NCBI GenBank assembly: GCA_028292785.1 | Contig: JAQGLQ010000269.1 | Span: 1 to 5,563 of the forward strand | Reading direction: 5' to 3' | DNA length: 5,563 nucleotides | Source: Noviherbaspirillum sp. | GTDB lineage: Bacteria > Pseudomonadota > Gammaproteobacteria > Burkholderiales > Burkholderiaceae | Shown: positions 1 to 5,563 of the stretch, piece by piece | Layout: each line of letters starts with the position of its first letter | Position numbering within the stretch: position 1 is the first letter of the stretch | Notes under the pieces: generated by a model | What the model saw: only the letters and a program-made list of their open reading frames with translations | Told to the model about the DNA's origin: nothing | The model's database searches: none | Program-made: the position numbers and the translations under genes

Positions 1-279
1 TGCGAGTTCGCGATAGTAAAAAACACGCGCACCTCGTCGAAACGGGCTGTCAGGCGTCAGACGCTCACCGTCCGCATCCACCACCTGACCTCGGCCCATC
101 CGCGTGATCCAGGTATCACGACCGACGGCGGGGAATCGCTCATCAAGAAACGACAGAACCTTCGTCCATGGGCCGTCGGGCAACCAGATATAGCTGGGAC
201 CGACCCCGTCAATTATTGGAAGCGGAATCGTTGCATCGCGCCTACCGGAATTCGGGCAGGCGCTTTCGTCCCGCTGCAT
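1..279 (-). CDS. RluA-family pseudouridine synthase, N-terminal part (runs off the window)
   Basis: The first 93 codons are open to the window edge and begin ATGCAGCGGGAC. The protein has an unconserved lead of about 24 residues. It then matches, from memory, the N-terminal region of a Burkholderiales subgroup of RluA-type 23S/tRNA pseudouridine synthases: DGVGPSYIWLPDGPW (residues 24-38), VLSFLDERFPAV (41-52), TWITRMGRGQVVDADGERL (56-74) and GARVFYYREL (83-92). The middle stretch resembles the degenerate S4-like RNA-binding segment of the family. The catalytic domain with its HRLD aspartate lies beyond the window, so activity and target uridine cannot be judged. The ATG shares its A with the glmM stop codon (TGATG), and I saw no other in-frame ATG or GTG before the conserved part. 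The only Shine-Dalgarno-like match, GAGAAG, is weak and about 11 nt away, so translational coupling to glmM is likely. The family call is fairly sure; the specific member is not. Confidence 0.82.
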   Translation of the reverse strand, partial: MQRDESACPNSGRRDATIPLPIIDGVGPSYIWLPDGPWTKVLSFLDERFPAVGRDTWITRMGRGQVVDADGERLTPDSPFRRGARVFYYRELA

Positions 280-1616
280 CAGGCGCTGATCTTCTCGGCG
301 ATCCGGCGAGCCATTTTCTCGGCCATCTCCGCGCATTTCGCTTCGACCATCACGCGGACCAGCGGCTCGGTTCCCGATGCACGGATCAGCACGCGTCCGT
401 TATCGCCGAGTTCCGATTCGACGATTTCTTTTTCGCTCAGCAGAGCGGCATTTTTCTGCCAATCGAAATCAGGATCGACCTTTACGTTGACCAGGCTCTG
501 CGGATAGAGAGTGATGTCCTCCGTACATTGGGCCAGCGTCTTGCCGCTGCGCTTGAGCGCCGACAGTACCTGCAGCGCGGACACGATGCCGTCACCGGTC
601 GTGTGCTTATCGAGGAATAACAGATGTCCGGACCCTTCGCCTCCAATGAGCCAGCCCCGTTCCTGCAGGATCTCGAGCACATAGCGGTCACCCACCTTGG
701 CACGGGCGAAGTTGACGCCCATCTGCTTGAAAGCGACTTCCAGCGCCATATTGGTCATCAAGGTGCCGACCGCTCCCTTGACGGGGGCGGAAGCCATGCG
801 GTCCTTGACCATCACGTAAAGCAATTCGTCGCCGTTATAGATGCGGCCGTTGGCATCGACCATCAGAAGACGATCCGCGTCACCGTCGAGCGCGATGCCC
901 AGGTCCGCTGCATGCTCCTTGACGGCAGCTGCCAGTGTCTTGGGCGAAGTGGCGCCTACACCATCATTGATGTTCAATCCGTTAGGCTGGTTTCCGATGG
1001 CGACGACTTCTGCGCCGAGCTCATGAAACACATCAGGCGCGATGTGATACGCGGCGCCGTGCGCGCAATCGACGACTATCTTCAGACCGCGCAAATTCAG
1101 TTCGTTGGGAAATGTGCTCTTGCAGAACTCAATATACCGCCCTTGTGCATCGAACAGGCGCTTGGCCTTGCCAAGCTTCTCGGAGGACACGCATTCCATG
1201 GGAGCATCGAGGGCGGCTTCAATTTCCTCTTCGACCGCATCGGGAAGCTTGTTGCCTTCCTCCGAGAAAAATTTGATGCCATTGTCCTGATACGGATTAT
1301 GTGATGCAGAGATCACAACCCCTGCCGCCAGCCGCAATGCACGGGTCAGATAGGCAATTGCCGGAGTAGGCATGGGTCCTGCCAGCATGACGTCCACTCC
1401 TGCCGCAGCAAAACCGGCTTCCAGGGCCGCTTCCAGCATATATCCCGATATGCGCGTGTCCTTGCCGATCAATACGGTCGGCTTGCCTGAATCCGACCCG
1501 GATCGTGCCAGCACCTTGCCGGCCGCATAGCCGAGCTTCATGACGAAATCCGGTGTAATGGGTCCTTCGCCGACTCGTCCCCTTACGCCGTCGGTTCCAA
1601 AATATTTTCGTGTCAT
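279..1616 (-). CDS. glmM: Phosphoglucosamine mutase GlmM
   Basis: GlmM converts glucosamine-6-phosphate to glucosamine-1-phosphate in the cytoplasm, the step before GlmU on the way to UDP-GlcNAc for peptidoglycan and lipopolysaccharide. Numbered from the chosen start (445 aa, the E. coli length), the protein shows every hallmark of the alpha-D-phosphohexomutase family. The N-terminus is [13 protein letters not shown]. The phosphoserine loop ISASHNP has its active Ser near 105. The Mg-binding loop DGDADR is at 244-249, the sugar-binding loop GEGSGH at 326-331, and the phosphate-binding loop RASGTEP at 412-418. An in-frame ATG two codons upstream (1622) would give 447 aa. I prefer 1616 because AAGGGA lies 5 nt before it, whereas that sequence overlaps the ATG at 1622. 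The gene follows folP by 12 nt, so the two are surely cotranscribed. Nothing is truncated or missing. Confidence 0.97.
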   Translation of the reverse strand: MTRKYFGTDGVRGRVGEGPITPDFVMKLGYAAGKVLARSGSDSGKPTVLIGKDTRISGYMLEAALEAGFAAAGVDVMLAGPMPTPAIAYLTRALRLAAGVVISASHNPYQDNGIKFFSEEGNKLPDAVEEEIEAALDAPMECVSSEKLGKAKRLFDAQGRYIEFCKSTFPNELNLRGLKIVVDCAHGAAYHIAPDVFHELGAEVVAIGNQPNGLNINDGVGATSPKTLAAAVKEHAADLGIALDGDADRLLMVDANGRIYNGDELLYVMVKDRMASAPVKGAVGTLMTNMALEVAFKQMGVNFARAKVGDRYVLEILQERGWLIGGEGSGHLLFLDKHTTGDGIVSALQVLSALKRSGKTLAQCTEDITLYPQSLVNVKVDPDFDWQKNAALLSEKEIVESELGDNGRVLIRASGTEPLVRVMVEAKCAEMAEKMARRIAEKISA

Positions 1617-1621
1617 TTTCA

Positions 1622-1627
1622 TCCCTT
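1622..1627 (-). promoter_or_regulatory. Ribosome binding site of glmM (decides the start)
   Basis: AAGGGA on the minus strand lies in the 12-nt folP-glmM gap, 5 nt before the ATG at 1616. For the alternative ATG at 1622 it would overlap the start codon, so it supports the shorter 445-residue protein. Confidence 0.6.
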
Positions 1628-1628
1628 G

Positions 1629-2471
1629 TTATACGACCGCATGCCAAACCTTGAGAGCATCAACTGTCTCGGCCACGTCATGCACGCGAACGATGTATGC
1701 GCCGTGCGCAACTGCCGCCAATGCGGCCGCGACGCTTCCTGCCATGCGCTGCTCCAACGGTTTCCCCGTAAGCGACCCGATCATTGACTTGCGCGACACT
1801 CCGGCGAGCAACGGAAGGCCGAGCTCGTCGCGTATCTTGCCAAGCTGCTTCAGCAGCGTCACATTATGCTCCAGCGTTTTGCCGAAGCCAAACCCGGGAT
1901 CGATGCATAATCGCTGCCTTGCAACACCTTCCGTTTCAAGCAAGTCGACCCGCTCGCGCAGAAAAGCGGTCACCTCGCCCGTTACATCGGCATATTCCGG
2001 TTTTATCTGCATACGCTCCGGATCGCTTTGCATGTGCATGATACATAGGCCACAATCGCCGCCCTTGATGGCACGCAACGCCCCTTTTGCGCGAAAACCA
2101 TTGATGTCATTGATCATGTCGACTCCGGCATTGATAGCCTCCTGCATTACCTCAGGTTTATACGTGTCGATCGATAATGGTTTTCCGCAATCACGCAAGG
2201 CATAAATCACCGGCATGACGCGCCGGAGTTCTTCCTCGAGCGGTAATGGCGCCGATCCGGGTCGGCTCGATTCACCGCCGATATCGATGATATCGACCCC
2301 ATCGGCGATCATCTGCTCCGCATGTGAAACAGCAAATTCAAGCGACTGGAATTTCCCGCCGTCCGAAAAGGAATCGGGCGTGACGTTCAGTATCCCCATT
2401 ACCAGGGGACGGGAAACGTCGCTTCCATAAGGAAAACGGTAACGTCCACATTGAAAATAAGATGGCGTCAT
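1629..2471 (-). CDS. folP: Dihydropteroate synthase FolP
   Basis: This cytoplasmic folate enzyme condenses 6-hydroxymethyl-7,8-dihydropterin diphosphate with p-aminobenzoate to give dihydropteroate. It is the sulfonamide target. The 280-aa product is a normal-length single-domain TIM barrel. Visible motifs are MGILNVTPDSFSDGG (25-39), DIGGESSRPG (63-72), SIDTYKP (100-106), NDINGF (121-126), MHMQ (145-148), DPGFGFGK (191-198), SRKSMIG (226-232) and RVHDV (262-266). Residues equivalent to E. coli Asn22, Asp96, Asn115, Asp185, Lys221, Arg255 and His257 are all present (N29, D102, N121, D191, K228, R262, H264). The Phe and Pro positions tied to chromosomal sulfonamide resistance are unchanged (F35, P71), and there is no Phe-Gly insertion of the Sul type, so an ordinary drug-sensitive enzyme is inferred. 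ATG 2471 is the only sensible start, because an ATG slightly upstream runs into TAG. No strong Shine-Dalgarno is visible: GGAAG is 14 nt away. The gene lies 93 nt after ftsH and 12 nt before glmM. Confidence 0.97.
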   Translation of the reverse strand: MTPSYFQCGRYRFPYGSDVSRPLVMGILNVTPDSFSDGGKFQSLEFAVSHAEQMIADGVDIIDIGGESSRPGSAPLPLEEELRRVMPVIYALRDCGKPLSIDTYKPEVMQEAINAGVDMINDINGFRAKGALRAIKGGDCGLCIMHMQSDPERMQIKPEYADVTGEVTAFLRERVDLLETEGVARQRLCIDPGFGFGKTLEHNVTLLKQLGKIRDELGLPLLAGVSRKSMIGSLTGKPLEQRMAGSVAAALAAVAHGAYIVRVHDVAETVDALKVWHAVV

Positions 2472-2497
2472 TTTCTAGTTATAAGCTTCCATAATGA

Positions 2498-2527
2498 ATA
2501 AGGGTGAGGATTGCTCCTCACCCTTAT
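2498..2527 (-). terminator. Perfect 13-bp hairpin after ftsH, probable intrinsic terminator or attenuator
   Basis: Arm 2498-2510 (ATAAGGGTGAGGA on the plus strand) pairs without mismatch with 2515-2527 around a 4-nt loop. Read in the ftsH direction, the 3' arm and what follows give CCCUUAUUCAUUAU. This is U-rich but interrupted, so a moderately efficient terminator is likely. The hairpin starts 37 nt after the ftsH stop and ends 26 nt before the folP ATG. Read rightward, the tail is CAATACTTTT, also imperfect, and no gene ends there on the plus strand. Confidence 0.6.
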
Positions 2528-2564
2528 CAATACTTTTCCAAAAACTACCAGGCGATAAGTTCAC

Positions 2565-4451
2565 TCACGCGGGTGCCGGCGCATTTGGCGACACGCCGTC
2601 CGATGGATTGCCGGTGGACGAGCGCTTGACCGGAATACCTGCTTTCGGCGGACGTGGCTGCAGGCCTTCCATGATGTCGCTGATCTGCTCGGCATCAAGG
2701 GTTTCCCATTCCAGCAATGCATTCGCCATCACCTCTACCTTGTCGCGGTTTTCCTCGAGCAGGTTGCGCGACAACGCATATTGCGCATCCAGGATGGAGC
2801 GAATTTCAGTATCGACCTTTTGCTGGGTTGCCTCGGACACGGTCTTCGATGTCATACGGCCGAAATACGCATCCTGCTCGCTATCCTCGTACACCATGGT
2901 GCCCAGAGATTCGGACATGCCGTAACGCGTCACCATCGCGCGAGCGAGCTTGGTCGCACGCTCAAAGTCGTTGGAAGCGCCCGTCGACATCTGATGCATG
3001 AATATTTCTTCCGCTATACGGCCGCCGAACAGGATCGCGATTTCTTCAAGCATCTTGTCCTTGTACATATTGACACGATCGTGTTCGGGCAACTGCCACG
3101 TCAGGCCCAACGCGTATCCGCGCGGCATGATGGTCACTTTGTGAACCGGGTCGGCTTTCGGCAACAGCTTCGCCACCACGGCATGTCCGGACTCATGGTA
3201 AGCGGTATTTCTGCGTTCCTCTTCACGCATGACGGCGGATTTGCGTTCCGGACCCATGACAATCTTGTCCTTGGCATCCTCGAAATCCTGCATCTCCACC
3301 AGGCGCTTGTTGCGGCGAGCCGCGAACAATGCGGCTTCGTTCACCAGGTTGGCCAAGTCCGCGCCGGAAAAACCGGGCGTGCCGCGCGCGAGGATATCCG
3401 CCTTGACGTCGGGCGCAATGGGTACCTTGCGCATATGGACGTAGAGGATTTGTTCGCGTCCACGAATATCGGGCAGCCCGACCATAACCTGGCGGTCGAA
3501 ACGGCCTGGACGCAGCAGCGCCTTGTCGAGCACATCCGCACGGTTGGTTGCCGCAATGACAATTACCCCGGAATTCGCTTCGAAACCATCCATTTCGACC
3601 AGCAACTGGTTCAGCGTCTGTTCGCGTTCATCATTTCCGCCACCCATCCCGGCGCCGCGATGGCGGCCGACTGCATCGATCTCATCAATGAAAATGATGC
3701 AGGGAGAATGCTTCTTTGCGTTCTCGAACATGTCGCGCACGCGGGATGCACCAACGCCGACGAACATTTCAACGAAATCGGAACCGGAAATCGTGAAAAA
3801 TGGCACCTTTGCTTCGCCAGCAATGGCGCGCGCGAGCAATGTCTTGCCCGTGCCAGGTGGGCCGACCATGAGAACACCGCGTGGAATACGGCCTCCGAGC
3901 TTCTGGAATTTGGTCGGATCACGCAGAAAATCGACCAGTTCCTGAACTTCTTCTTTTGCTTCATCGCAACCAGCCACATCGGCGAAGGTGACGGTGTTGC
4001 TCGCCTCGTCCAGCATCCGTGCTTTCGAGCGGCCAAAAGAAAATGCCCCACCCTTGCCGCCGCCTTGCATCTGCCGCATGAAAAATACCCATACGCCTAT
4101 GAGCAGTAACATCGGGAACCAAGAGATGAATATCTGTGACAGAAACGACTGCTCCTCCGGCTGCTTGACATCGAACTTCACGCCGTTGCCGATAAGATCG
4201 CCTATCAAACCGCGATCCAAATAGGTCACCGCGGTCTTGATCCGTTTGCCATCCTGAGTGATTGCAACAATGGTACGGTCTTCGATTGTTGCCTCTTTGA
4301 TATGTTTTGCTTTGACTTCATCCAGGAAATCTGAATAAGGAATTGGTGTAGCGCCACCGCTAAGTGTTCGCCCGTCAAATTGCTTGAAGACGGTAAAAAG
4401 CACCAGGGCGATGACAACCCAGATAGCTGCCTTGGAAAACATGTTGTTCAC
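2565..4451 (-). CDS. ftsH: ATP-dependent zinc metalloprotease FtsH
   Basis: FtsH is a hexameric inner-membrane AAA+ protease that pulls out and degrades misassembled membrane proteins and regulatory proteins. In E. coli these include LpxC and sigma-32. The 628-aa product has the full layout. There is a membrane segment at about 9-24, a periplasmic domain to about 104, and a second membrane segment at about 106-125. A Gly-rich linker is followed by the AAA domain: Walker A GPPGTGKT (197-204), pore loop MFVGVGA (229-235), Walker B IIFIDEID (252-259), and a second region of homology with arginine fingers R314 and R317. The M41 peptidase has HESGH (419-423) and third zinc ligand D495 in SNDFERAT. 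A Pro/Ser-rich tail covers about 600-628. The start is GTG, chosen because AAGGAG lies 5 nt before it and MNNMFSKAA resembles Burkholderiales FtsH. An ATG three codons in (4442) is the alternative. Neighbours are rlmE upstream and folP downstream past a hairpin. Confidence 0.98.
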   Translation of the reverse strand: MNNMFSKAAIWVVIALVLFTVFKQFDGRTLSGGATPIPYSDFLDEVKAKHIKEATIEDRTIVAITQDGKRIKTAVTYLDRGLIGDLIGNGVKFDVKQPEEQSFLSQIFISWFPMLLLIGVWVFFMRQMQGGGKGGAFSFGRSKARMLDEASNTVTFADVAGCDEAKEEVQELVDFLRDPTKFQKLGGRIPRGVLMVGPPGTGKTLLARAIAGEAKVPFFTISGSDFVEMFVGVGASRVRDMFENAKKHSPCIIFIDEIDAVGRHRGAGMGGGNDEREQTLNQLLVEMDGFEANSGVIVIAATNRADVLDKALLRPGRFDRQVMVGLPDIRGREQILYVHMRKVPIAPDVKADILARGTPGFSGADLANLVNEAALFAARRNKRLVEMQDFEDAKDKIVMGPERKSAVMREEERRNTAYHESGHAVVAKLLPKADPVHKVTIMPRGYALGLTWQLPEHDRVNMYKDKMLEEIAILFGGRIAEEIFMHQMSTGASNDFERATKLARAMVTRYGMSESLGTMVYEDSEQDAYFGRMTSKTVSEATQQKVDTEIRSILDAQYALSRNLLEENRDKVEVMANALLEWETLDAEQISDIMEGLQPRPPKAGIPVKRSSTGNPSDGVSPNAPAPA

Positions 4452-4456
4452 TAGAA

Positions 4457-4462
4457 CTCCTT
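4457..4462 (-). promoter_or_regulatory. Strong ribosome binding site of ftsH (supports the GTG start)
   Basis: AAGGAG on the minus strand is followed by TTCTA and then GTG. The 5-nt spacing suits the GTG at 4451. The ATG at 4442 would be 14 nt away, which is too far, so the site decides for the GTG start. Confidence 0.75.
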
Positions 4463-4463
4463 A

Positions 4464-4477
4464 GACGCGGGCGCGTC
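4464..4477 (-). other. Short GC-rich hairpin directly upstream of the ftsH ribosome binding site
   Basis: The 14-nt inverted repeat GACGCGCCCGCGTC can form a 5-bp stem with a 4-nt loop (6 bp if the loop shrinks to 2). It ends 1 nt before the AAGGAG of ftsH. It has no U-run after it, so it is not a terminator. A structure flanking the ribosome binding site could affect translation, but this is inference and such a short palindrome may be chance. Confidence 0.35.
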
Positions 4478-4584
4478 CATTTGGAAGGTATGTATAGCCG
4501 ATTCTACCGCAATATTTGGTGCTTACAGGCCGCACCTGCGGGCAAATAGAGGAATAGCAAGGCCTCTCGGTTGATAAATATGGT

Positions 4585-5229
4585 TCAGACTGGATTTTTA
4601 AGAATTTTACCCAAGAGGAAAACTTCCGAGGATTTATCGCGGCTTGCTTTAGGTTTGATCGATGTAACGGTTTTGAACTCGTCTTTGAACATTTGAACGA
4701 GTTGCGTATAACCTGACCCATTGAAACATTTGACGAGCAAGGCTCCTGAAGGTTTCATGTGGGCGCGTGAGAAGTCTATCGCCAGCTCGATGATGTATTC
4801 GACGCGCGCCGCATCGGTTACCGCCACGCCCGAGAGATTGGGCGCCATATCGGACAGCACCAGGTCCACCTTGCGTCCGGAGAGTATCTCCTGCAGCCGG
4901 GTCAGCACCTCGTTCTCACGGAAGTCGCCCTGGATAAAGTGAACATCCGCTATCGGTTCCATCGGCAGGATATCCAGCCCGATAATAGTGCCGTTGATGC
5001 CGCCACCAACCCTCCCGGCGAGCTTGTTGCGAACGTATTGTGACCAGCTTCCTGGCGTAGAGCCCAGATCGACAATGACCTGGCCGGGTTTGATCAGCCT
5101 TTCTCTCTCGTCAATTTCTTTCAGCTTGTAAGCGGCCCGCGCACGATAGCCTTCTTTCTGCGCCAGCTTTACATAGGGATCGTTGATGTGGTCATGAACC
5201 CAGTTTTTGTTTAATTTGTTCTTTGCCAT
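4585..5229 (-). CDS. rlmE: 23S rRNA 2'-O-methyltransferase RlmE (FtsJ/RrmJ)
   Basis: RlmE uses S-adenosylmethionine to methylate the ribose 2'-hydroxyl of U2552 (E. coli numbering) in the A-loop of 23S rRNA, late in 50S assembly. The 214-aa product is close to the 209 residues of the E. coli enzyme. It shows the SAM-binding motif [12 protein letters not shown] (53-64) and an intact K-D-K-E catalytic set: K35 in RAAYKL, D127 in SDMAPN, K167 in VKCFNG and E202 in SSEVFLL. The basic N-terminus [10 protein letters not shown] fits rRNA binding. ATG 5229 is the first possible start, since an in-frame TAA lies 15 nt upstream. No Shine-Dalgarno is evident before it (TTCTACGCGA). The gene is followed by ftsH after 133 nt, and its start is only 32 nt from divergent yhbY. 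The rlmE-ftsH pair is conserved in E. coli, where both belong to the heat-shock regulon; I found no clear sigma-32 promoter here. Confidence 0.97.
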   Translation of the reverse strand: MAKNKLNKNWVHDHINDPYVKLAQKEGYRARAAYKLKEIDERERLIKPGQVIVDLGSTPGSWSQYVRNKLAGRVGGGINGTIIGLDILPMEPIADVHFIQGDFRENEVLTRLQEILSGRKVDLVLSDMAPNLSGVAVTDAARVEYIIELAIDFSRAHMKPSGALLVKCFNGSGYTQLVQMFKDEFKTVTSIKPKASRDKSSEVFLLGKILKNPV

Positions 5230-5261
5230 TCGCGTAGAATACCGTTTTTACGAGGTTAAAC
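5230..5261. promoter_or_regulatory. Divergent rlmE/yhbY spacer with candidate overlapping -10 elements
   Basis: Only 32 nt separate the two start codons. On the plus strand TAGAAT (5235-5240) matches 5 of 6 bases of the sigma-70 -10 consensus and would start transcription roughly 15 nt before yhbY. Its -35 is poor (TTAATT at 5211-5216, 18-nt spacing, inside rlmE). On the minus strand TATTCT (5236-5241) is a weaker -10 candidate for rlmE, almost coincident with the first. Any -35 for rlmE would lie at or inside the yhbY start. The prediction rests on hexamer matches only. Confidence 0.35.
5252..5255 (+). promoter_or_regulatory. Ribosome binding site of yhbY
   Basis: GAGG lies 6 nt before the ATG at 5262. 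This is normal spacing and supports that start. Confidence 0.55.
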
Positions 5262-5563
5262 ATGTTGAAACTTACACCTGCGGAGCGCAGCTCGCTACGT
5301 TCTGATGCGCATGCGCTTGATCCGGTTGTCCTGATCGGGGAAGCAGGCTTGACGCCTGGCGTGCTCAAGGAAATCGAGTCCAGCCTGGACGCGCATGGAC
5401 TTATCAAGGTCCGCGTCTTCGGCGACGATCGCGATGCACGCATTGAAATCTATAACGCGATTTGCGAAAAACTCGGTGCGGCCCCGATTCAGCACATAGG
5501 CAAGCTGTTAGTCATTTATCGGCCCCGCAAGGAGGAACCGAAGCAGCGCAGCGAAAAACGTGG
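5262..5563 (+). CDS. yhbY: YhbY-family (CRM domain) RNA-binding protein, C-terminus cut off by the window
   Basis: This is a small KH-like RNA-binding protein of the CRS1-YhbY (CRM) family, associated in E. coli with pre-50S ribosomal particles. One hundred codons are visible, starting MLKLTPAERSSLRSDAHAL and ending EKRG without a stop. Conserved family features are PVVLIGEAGLTPGVLKEIE (residues 21-39, with the GEAG loop matching the family GxxG motif), the LIKV strand (47-50) and the IGKLLVIYRPRK block (83-94). The E. coli protein has 97 residues and ends soon after the YRP motif, so this one carries at least a short extra basic tail (KEEPKQRSEKR), as I recall for betaproteobacterial members. 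The start has GAGG at good spacing. The gene is divergent from rlmE, which also encodes a 50S maturation factor, the same arrangement as in E. coli. The family assignment is firm; the molecular role is less well known. Confidence 0.93.
   Translation, partial: MLKLTPAERSSLRSDAHALDPVVLIGEAGLTPGVLKEIESSLDAHGLIKVRVFGDDRDARIEIYNAICEKLGAAPIQHIGKLLVIYRPRKEEPKQRSEKR

Noticed and set aside
624..1304. A 226-codon plus-strand open frame antisense to glmM, and a similar one at 168-620
   Set aside because: Both are in codon register with glmM, and openness follows from the same avoidance of TTA, CTA and TCA. The translations have no family resemblance. The second also crosses the glmM/RluA-like junction without any gene-like start.
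1540..2205. A 221-codon plus-strand open frame antisense to folP
   Set aside because: It has a Ser/Arg/Pro-rich composition typical of a shadow frame, no recognisable domain, and it lies over a fully intact folP.
2472..2497. TATAAC just before folP as a -10 element
   Set aside because: No -35 resemblance is found at 16-18 nt, and the start point would fall almost on the ATG, implying a leaderless message. That is too weak to call a promoter.
2781..4109. A 442-codon open frame on the plus strand, antisense to ftsH
   Set aside because: It is in exact codon register with ftsH, so its stops would be TTA, CTA or TCA codons of ftsH, which this gene rarely uses. Its translation shows no recognisable domain and ftsH is unmistakable.
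4511..4570. A sigma-32-type heat-shock promoter upstream of ftsH
   Set aside because: Comparison with CTTGAAA and CCCCATNT gives only a partial match (CTTGCTA) with no acceptable -10 partner.
4461..4721. A possible small minus-strand gene spanning the end of rlmE and the spacer before ftsH
   Set aside because: Most of it overlaps the conserved end of rlmE in another frame, it has no convincing ribosome binding site, and its translation is not recognisable.

Overview
This is a housekeeping locus from a proteobacterium. It most likely comes from the Betaproteobacteria, order Burkholderiales. That placement rests on remembered protein similarity: the FtsH N-terminus ([11 protein letters not shown]), the RlmE start ([10 protein letters not shown]) and the RluA-like N-terminus look like Burkholderiales proteins. 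I could not run a search. The core order rlmE-ftsH-folP-glmM, with yhbY divergent next to rlmE, is the same as around E. coli ftsH. I see no insertion sequence, CRISPR array, tRNA, rRNA, phage gene or sign of recent transfer.

Layout, following transcription. From the right, yhbY (5262 to the window end, cut off) runs rightward. Everything else runs leftward: rlmE (5229-4585), ftsH (4451-2565), folP (2471-1629), glmM (1616-279), and the first 93 codons of an RluA-family pseudouridine synthase (279-1, cut off). The last gene is too cut off to show as a complete reading frame, but it is clear on translation. Its ATG overlaps the glmM stop codon by one base. Non-coding DNA is scarce: 32 nt between yhbY and rlmE, 133 nt between rlmE and ftsH, 93 nt between ftsH and folP, and 12 nt between folP and glmM.

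Functionally the genes cover RNA and ribosome maturation (YhbY, RlmE, the RluA-like enzyme), membrane protein quality control (FtsH), folate synthesis (FolP), and supply of the cell-wall and LPS precursor glucosamine-1-phosphate (GlmM). All catalytic motifs I looked for in the four complete enzymes are present, so none looks degraded.

The most interesting details are regulatory. A perfect 13-bp hairpin sits between ftsH and folP, with little room for a promoter after it. The divergent rlmE/yhbY spacer is so short that candidate -10 elements overlap. ftsH appears to start at GTG behind a strong Shine-Dalgarno sequence, with a GC-rich hairpin just upstream. I found no convincing undescribed system here.
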